Assembly (NCBI GenBank): GCA_964589855.1
Contig: CAZPVB010000029.1
Span: forward strand, 1 to 27,810
Direction: 5' to 3'
From: SKVR01 sp964589855
GTDB taxonomy: Bacteria; Bacteroidota; Bacteroidia; Bacteroidales; UBA7960
DNA: 27,810 bases
The translations under genes were made by a program, and so were the position numbers. The notes below the pieces were generated by a model. That model was not told where the DNA came from. It saw nothing but the letters and a program-made list of their open reading frames with translations, and made no database searches. Positions 24,715 to 27,810 of the stretch are shown piece by piece; position 1 is the first letter of the stretch, and each line of letters begins with the position of its first letter.

Positions 24715-25440
24715 ATGGGTCAAAAATCAAATCCTATAGGCTTAAGATTAGGAATCATCAAAGGATGGGATTCTAATTGGTATGGCGGAAACAAATACGA
24801 ATCTAAACTTATTGAAGACGATAAGATCAGAAAATATCTCAATGCGCGTTTGTTAAAATCCGGTGTATCTAAAATTATTATTGAAAGAACACTCAAACTC
24901 ATTACCGTTACCATTAATACAGCTCGTCCTGGTTTGATTATCGGTAAAGGCGGTCAGGAAGTTGACAAACTCAAAGAAGAATTGCGCAAAATAACGCAAA
25001 AAGAAGTTCAGATCAATATTTCTGAGATAAAACGCCCTGAGCTTGATGCTGTTTTGGTTGCCAATGCTATTGCCAAACAAATTGAAGGTCGGATTTCCTT
25101 TCGTCGTGCTGTGAAAACTGCCATTTCTTCTACCATGAGACTTGGTGCTGAGGGCATTAAAGCTACTGTTTCCGGAAGACTTGGTGGTGCTGAGATGGCG
25201 CGTACTGAAACCTATAAAGAGGGAAGAATACCATTGCATACCCTAAGAGCCAATATCGACTATGCAAATGCCGAAGCACATACCACATATGGCCGCATAG
25301 GGATAAAAGTTTGGATATGTAAAGGTGAAATTTTTGGTAAAAAAGAACTTACCCCCTTTAATGAAGATAACACCAAATCCAAAGCCGCAGGCAATACGGC
25401 TGGTGGCGCTGGTCGATTCAGAAATCGCCGCAAAAAATAA
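24715..25440 (+). CDS. rpsC: 30S ribosomal protein S3
   Basis: 241 residues. The KH domain has GKGG at 77-80, and the C-terminal domain carries ARTETYKEGRIPLHTLRANIDY. S3 lines the mRNA entry channel. The last 20 residues are a Gly/Ala-rich linker ending in a basic FRNRRKK tail. Confidence 0.98.
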   Translation: MGQKSNPIGLRLGIIKGWDSNWYGGNKYESKLIEDDKIRKYLNARLLKSGVSKIIIERTLKLITVTINTARPGLIIGKGGQEVDKLKEELRKITQKEVQINISEIKRPELDAVLVANAIAKQIEGRISFRRAVKTAISSTMRLGAEGIKATVSGRLGGAEMARTETYKEGRIPLHTLRANIDYANAEAHTTYGRIGIKVWICKGEIFGKKELTPFNEDNTKSKAAGNTAGGAGRFRNRRKK

Positions 25441-25476
25441 TACAGTAGTTATTGATGTATCAAAAAATAATTAGAA

Positions 25477-25899
25477 ATGTTACAGCCAAAGAAAACAAAA
25501 TTCAGAAGGCAGCAAAAAGGTAAAATGAAAGGCAACACCAAGAGGGGTGCCGATCTTGCCTTTGGCAGTTTTGGGATTAAAACACTTGATGAGAGTTGGA
25601 TCACCAGTCGTCAGATTGAAGCTGCCCGTCAGGCGATTACGCGTAGAATGAAACGTGAAGGTCAGCTATGGATTCGGATCTTCCCAGACAAGCCAGTAAC
25701 CAAAAAACCCGCTGAAGTTCGCATGGGTAAAGGAAAAGGTGCCCCCGAATATTTTGTAGCTAGAGTAAGTCCCGGTCGTATTTTATTCGAAGCCGAAGGT
25801 GTTACTCTCGAAACTGCTCAGGAAGCCATGCGCCTGGGAGCACAAAAACTACCTGTTTTGACAAAATTTATCGTTAGAAGGGATTTTGTTGAAGAATAA
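25477..25899 (+). CDS. rplP: 50S ribosomal protein L16
   Basis: 140 residues. Typical start MLQPKKTKFRRQQKGKMKG and the GKGKGAPEYFVARV loop that reaches the A-site tRNA. In most bacteria rpmC follows within a few bases; here the next gene is 165 bases away and has its own promoter. Confidence 0.98.
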   Translation: MLQPKKTKFRRQQKGKMKGNTKRGADLAFGSFGIKTLDESWITSRQIEAARQAITRRMKREGQLWIRIFPDKPVTKKPAEVRMGKGKGAPEYFVARVSPGRILFEAEGVTLETAQEAMRLGAQKLPVLTKFIVRRDFVEE

Positions 25900-25923
25900 T
25901 ATTATTTAGTATAAATTATTTTG

Positions 25924-25937
25924 TATCTTTGCAGTCC
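25924..25937 (+). promoter_or_regulatory. Internal promoter upstream of rpmC
   Basis: TATCTTTG (25924-25931) followed by CAGTCC, the same extended word as at rpsL and tRNA-His except C to G. It lies 24 bases after the rplP stop and about 130 bases before rpmC. No strong -33 TTG at the right distance. Confidence 0.68.
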
Positions 25938-25986
25938 TTTAAAAAATAGGTTTTTAAATTACTCAAATCTGCTGATAATCAAACTA

Positions 25987-26028
25987 AATCGGTTCTTCTG
26001 GACATCTTTAGCTTAGAACAACCGGATT
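25987..26028 (+). promoter_or_regulatory. Hairpin in the rpmC leader
   Basis: AATC-GGTTCTTCT (25987-25999) pairs with AGAACAACC-GGATT (26015-26028), broken by one C-C mismatch and one bulged base, with a 15-base loop. No T run follows, so it does not look like a terminator; a leader structure controlling the downstream ribosomal genes is possible. Confidence 0.5.
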
Positions 26029-26064
26029 GCTTTAAAAGAAATAACGATAAAATTCTTTGTTAGA

Positions 26065-26268
26065 ATGAAACCAAATGTAATCAGAGAAATGTCAACAAGT
26101 GAGTTGAATGAAAGATTAGAAGAAGAAAAAAAACAACTCACCAAAATGAAGTTGAATCATGCTGTTTCTCCTTTAGAAAATCCTTTGAAAATTAAACATT
26201 TCAGGAAAACTATTGCGAGAATAAAAACAGAGATCCATAAAAGAAAAATAGAAGAACTAAAATCTTAA
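26065..26268 (+). CDS. rpmC: 50S ribosomal protein L29
   Basis: 67 residues, two-helix protein at the tunnel exit, with the family pattern MSTSELNERLEEEKKQL and NPLKIKHFRKTIARIKTE. First gene after the internal promoter; 21 bases before rpsQ. Confidence 0.97.
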   Translation: MKPNVIREMSTSELNERLEEEKKQLTKMKLNHAVSPLENPLKIKHFRKTIARIKTEIHKRKIEELKS

Positions 26269-26289
26269 TACGAAATTTCTATCATAATA

Positions 26290-26547
26290 ATGGAAACAAG
26301 GACTCGCAGAAAAGAAAGAATTGGCTTGGTAACCAGCAACAAGATGGATAAATCTGTTGTGATCCAATCACTACGCCGTGTCAAACATCCCAAATACGGG
26401 AAATTTGTCAGAAAAAAATCACAATTTATGGCTCATGATGAAAATAATGAGTGTAACATTGGTGATAAGGTACTTATTATGGAAACCCGGCCTTTGAGTA
26501 AAAACAAATGCTGGAGATTAGTTGAAATACTTGAAAGAGCTAAATAA
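26290..26547 (+). CDS. rpsQ: 30S ribosomal protein S17
   Basis: 85 residues, OB-fold protein binding 16S rRNA. It has the family start RKERIGLVTSNKMDKSVVI and the loop RRVKHPKYGKFV. Two bases separate it from rplN. Confidence 0.98.
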   Translation: METRTRRKERIGLVTSNKMDKSVVIQSLRRVKHPKYGKFVRKKSQFMAHDENNECNIGDKVLIMETRPLSKNKCWRLVEILERAK

Positions 26548-26549
26548 TC

Positions 26550-26918
26550 ATGATACAGCAAGAATCCAGATTGGCCGTTGCAGATAACAGCGGTGCCAGA
26601 GAAGTTTTATGTATAAGGGTACTGGGTGGTACCAAAAGAAGATATGCTGGCATAGGTGACAAAATTATTGTTACCGTTAAAGATGCTATCCCCAGTGGTA
26701 ATATTAAAAAAGGGACAGTATCCAAAGCAGTAGTTGTAAGAACCAAAAAGCACGTCAGACGACCCGATGGTACTTATATCAAGTTCGACGACAACGCTGT
26801 CGTACTTTTAACAGCAACCGAAGAAATGCGGGGAACCAGGATCTTTGGTCCTGTGGCACGCGAACTTCGCGAAAAGCAATTTATGAAAATCGTTTCACTA
26901 GCACCTGAAGTGCTTTAA
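26550..26918 (+). CDS. rplN: 50S ribosomal protein L14
   Basis: 122 residues, the exact family length. MIQQESRLAVADNSGAREV and the end RELREKQFMKIVSLAPEVL are textbook for L14, which forms an intersubunit bridge and contacts L19. Confidence 0.99.
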   Translation: MIQQESRLAVADNSGAREVLCIRVLGGTKRRYAGIGDKIIVTVKDAIPSGNIKKGTVSKAVVVRTKKHVRRPDGTYIKFDDNAVVLLTATEEMRGTRIFGPVARELREKQFMKIVSLAPEVL

Positions 26919-26936
26919 CCCTGAAATCCTGGAATT

Positions 26937-27257
26937 ATGCAACCCAAATTACACATAAAAAAAGGCGATACTGTCAAAGCTATTACCGGAAACTCCCGTG
27001 GACAAAAAGGCAAGGTACTCAGCATTGATTATAAAAATAAAAGAGCCATTGTTGAAGGTCTGAATATGATCTCTAAACATACGAAACCAAATGCCAATAA
27101 TACTGAAGGTGGTATCATCAAACAAGAAGCCGCTATTCACATCTCAAATTTGATGATTATTGATAATAATGGTGACGCCACTCGTATTGGTCGAAAAATT
27201 AATGAGAATAATAAACTCGAACGTTATTCTAAAAAATCCGGGGAGGTAATAAAATAA
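26937..27257 (+). CDS. rplX: 50S ribosomal protein L24
   Basis: 106 residues. The KOW motif is at the start (IKKGDTVKAITGNSRGQKGK, about 7-26). L24 starts 50S assembly. Its stop TAA shares one base with the rplE start (TAATG). Confidence 0.98.
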   Translation: MQPKLHIKKGDTVKAITGNSRGQKGKVLSIDYKNKRAIVEGLNMISKHTKPNANNTEGGIIKQEAAIHISNLMIIDNNGDATRIGRKINENNKLERYSKKSGEVIK

Positions 27258-27810
27258 TGAGCTATACACCAAGACTAAAAGATAAGTATCAGAAGGAAAT
27301 AGTTCCTTCTTTGACATCTGAATTTAAATACAAAAATCAGATGGAAGTACCTAAACTTCTTAAGATATGCCTCAATCAAGGCGTTGGAATGGGTATTACA
27401 GACAAAAAACTTGTAGATACGGCCGTTGAAGAAATGACCGTAATTGCAGGGCAAAAATCGGTGCCCACAAAATCCAAAAAGGACATTTCTAATTTTAAAC
27501 TTCGTCGTGGAATGCCCATTGGTGTTAGGGTAACACTGAGAGGAAATAAAATGTATGAATTTCTTGACAGACTTGTTGCTGTTTCATTACCACGTATCAG
27601 AGACTTCAGAGGTATCAATGAGAAAGGTTTTGATGGAAGAGGTAATTTTACATTAGGTGTTCCCGAGCAGATTATTTTCCCTGAAATCAACATTGACAAG
27701 ATCAATAAAATTATGGGAATGGATATTTCTTTCGTTACCACTGCAAAAACTGACAAAGAAGCTTATTCGCTATTGCGTGAGTTTGGTATACCATTTAAGA
27801 ACAAAAATCA
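27257..27810 (+). CDS. rplE: 50S ribosomal protein L5, cut by the window edge
   Basis: 184 complete codons are present, starting MSYTPRLKDKYQKEIVPSL. The core motifs NQGVGMGITDKK, FKLRRGMPIGVRVTLRG and LPRIRDFRGI are all there. The visible end REFGIPFKNKN is the usual C-terminus, so only a codon or two and the stop are missing. L5 binds 5S rRNA. The spc-type order predicts rpsN and rpsH next. Confidence 0.97.
   Translation, partial: MSYTPRLKDKYQKEIVPSLTSEFKYKNQMEVPKLLKICLNQGVGMGITDKKLVDTAVEEMTVIAGQKSVPTKSKKDISNFKLRRGMPIGVRVTLRGNKMYEFLDRLVAVSLPRIRDFRGINEKGFDGRGNFTLGVPEQIIFPEINIDKINKIMGMDISFVTTAKTDKEAYSLLREFGIPFKNKN

Noticed and set aside
1..27810. CRISPR array, toxin-antitoxin, restriction or phage genes
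   Set aside because: No regularly spaced direct repeats and no ORFs of these types were seen on either strand.

Overview
This is an AT-rich chromosomal window from a member of the Bacteroidota. Four things point there: a secreted protein with SprB-type repeats and a type IX secretion (T9SS) C-terminal sorting domain; -7 promoter boxes of the form TAnnTTTG; almost no Shine-Dalgarno sequences before start codons; and an rpsL-rpsG-fusA run that joins rpsJ directly, with no tuf gene between. The exact order or family cannot be fixed from the sequence alone.

Layout. 1-259 holds the right end of a dispersed repeat and the leader of a hybrid sensor kinase (260-2872). Next come a glycosyltransferase and an overlapping Wzx-like flippase (2919-5256), a small envelope-glycan pair. 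tRNA-His (5324-5397) follows, with its own promoter and a strong intrinsic terminator. A long secreted SprB-repeat protein (5836-9492) stands alone. 9863-12199 is a cytochrome c maturation group: ccmB, ccmC, a 56-residue ccmD-like gene, and a ccmE of the rarer Cys-type (CxxxY). On the minus strand are an lpxD-like acyltransferase and efp (12365-13884). A conserved-looking protein of unknown function (14643-15374) converges on a UvrD/PcrA helicase (15459-17762, minus).

From 18145 to the right edge is one long ribosomal protein block, all on the plus strand: rpsL, rpsG, fusA, rpsJ, rplC, rplD, rplW, rplB, rpsS, rplV, rpsC, rplP, then a 165-base gap with its own promoter and a hairpin, then rpmC, rpsQ, rplN, rplX and rplE, which is cut by the window edge within a codon or two of its expected end.

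The main unexpected structure is a 167-bp repeat with terminal inverted repeats (MITE-like). Full copies lie at 12196-12362 and 14161-14327 in opposite orientations, and half of a third lies at 1-50. The copy at 12196 fills the whole space between the convergent ccmE and lpxD-like genes and supplies the ccmE stop codon. A second pattern is a promoter word, TAnnTTTGCA followed by CTCC or GTCC, in front of tRNA-His, rpsL and rpmC. Nothing here resembles a CRISPR array, phage, toxin-antitoxin or defence system, and I do not claim a new multi-gene system.
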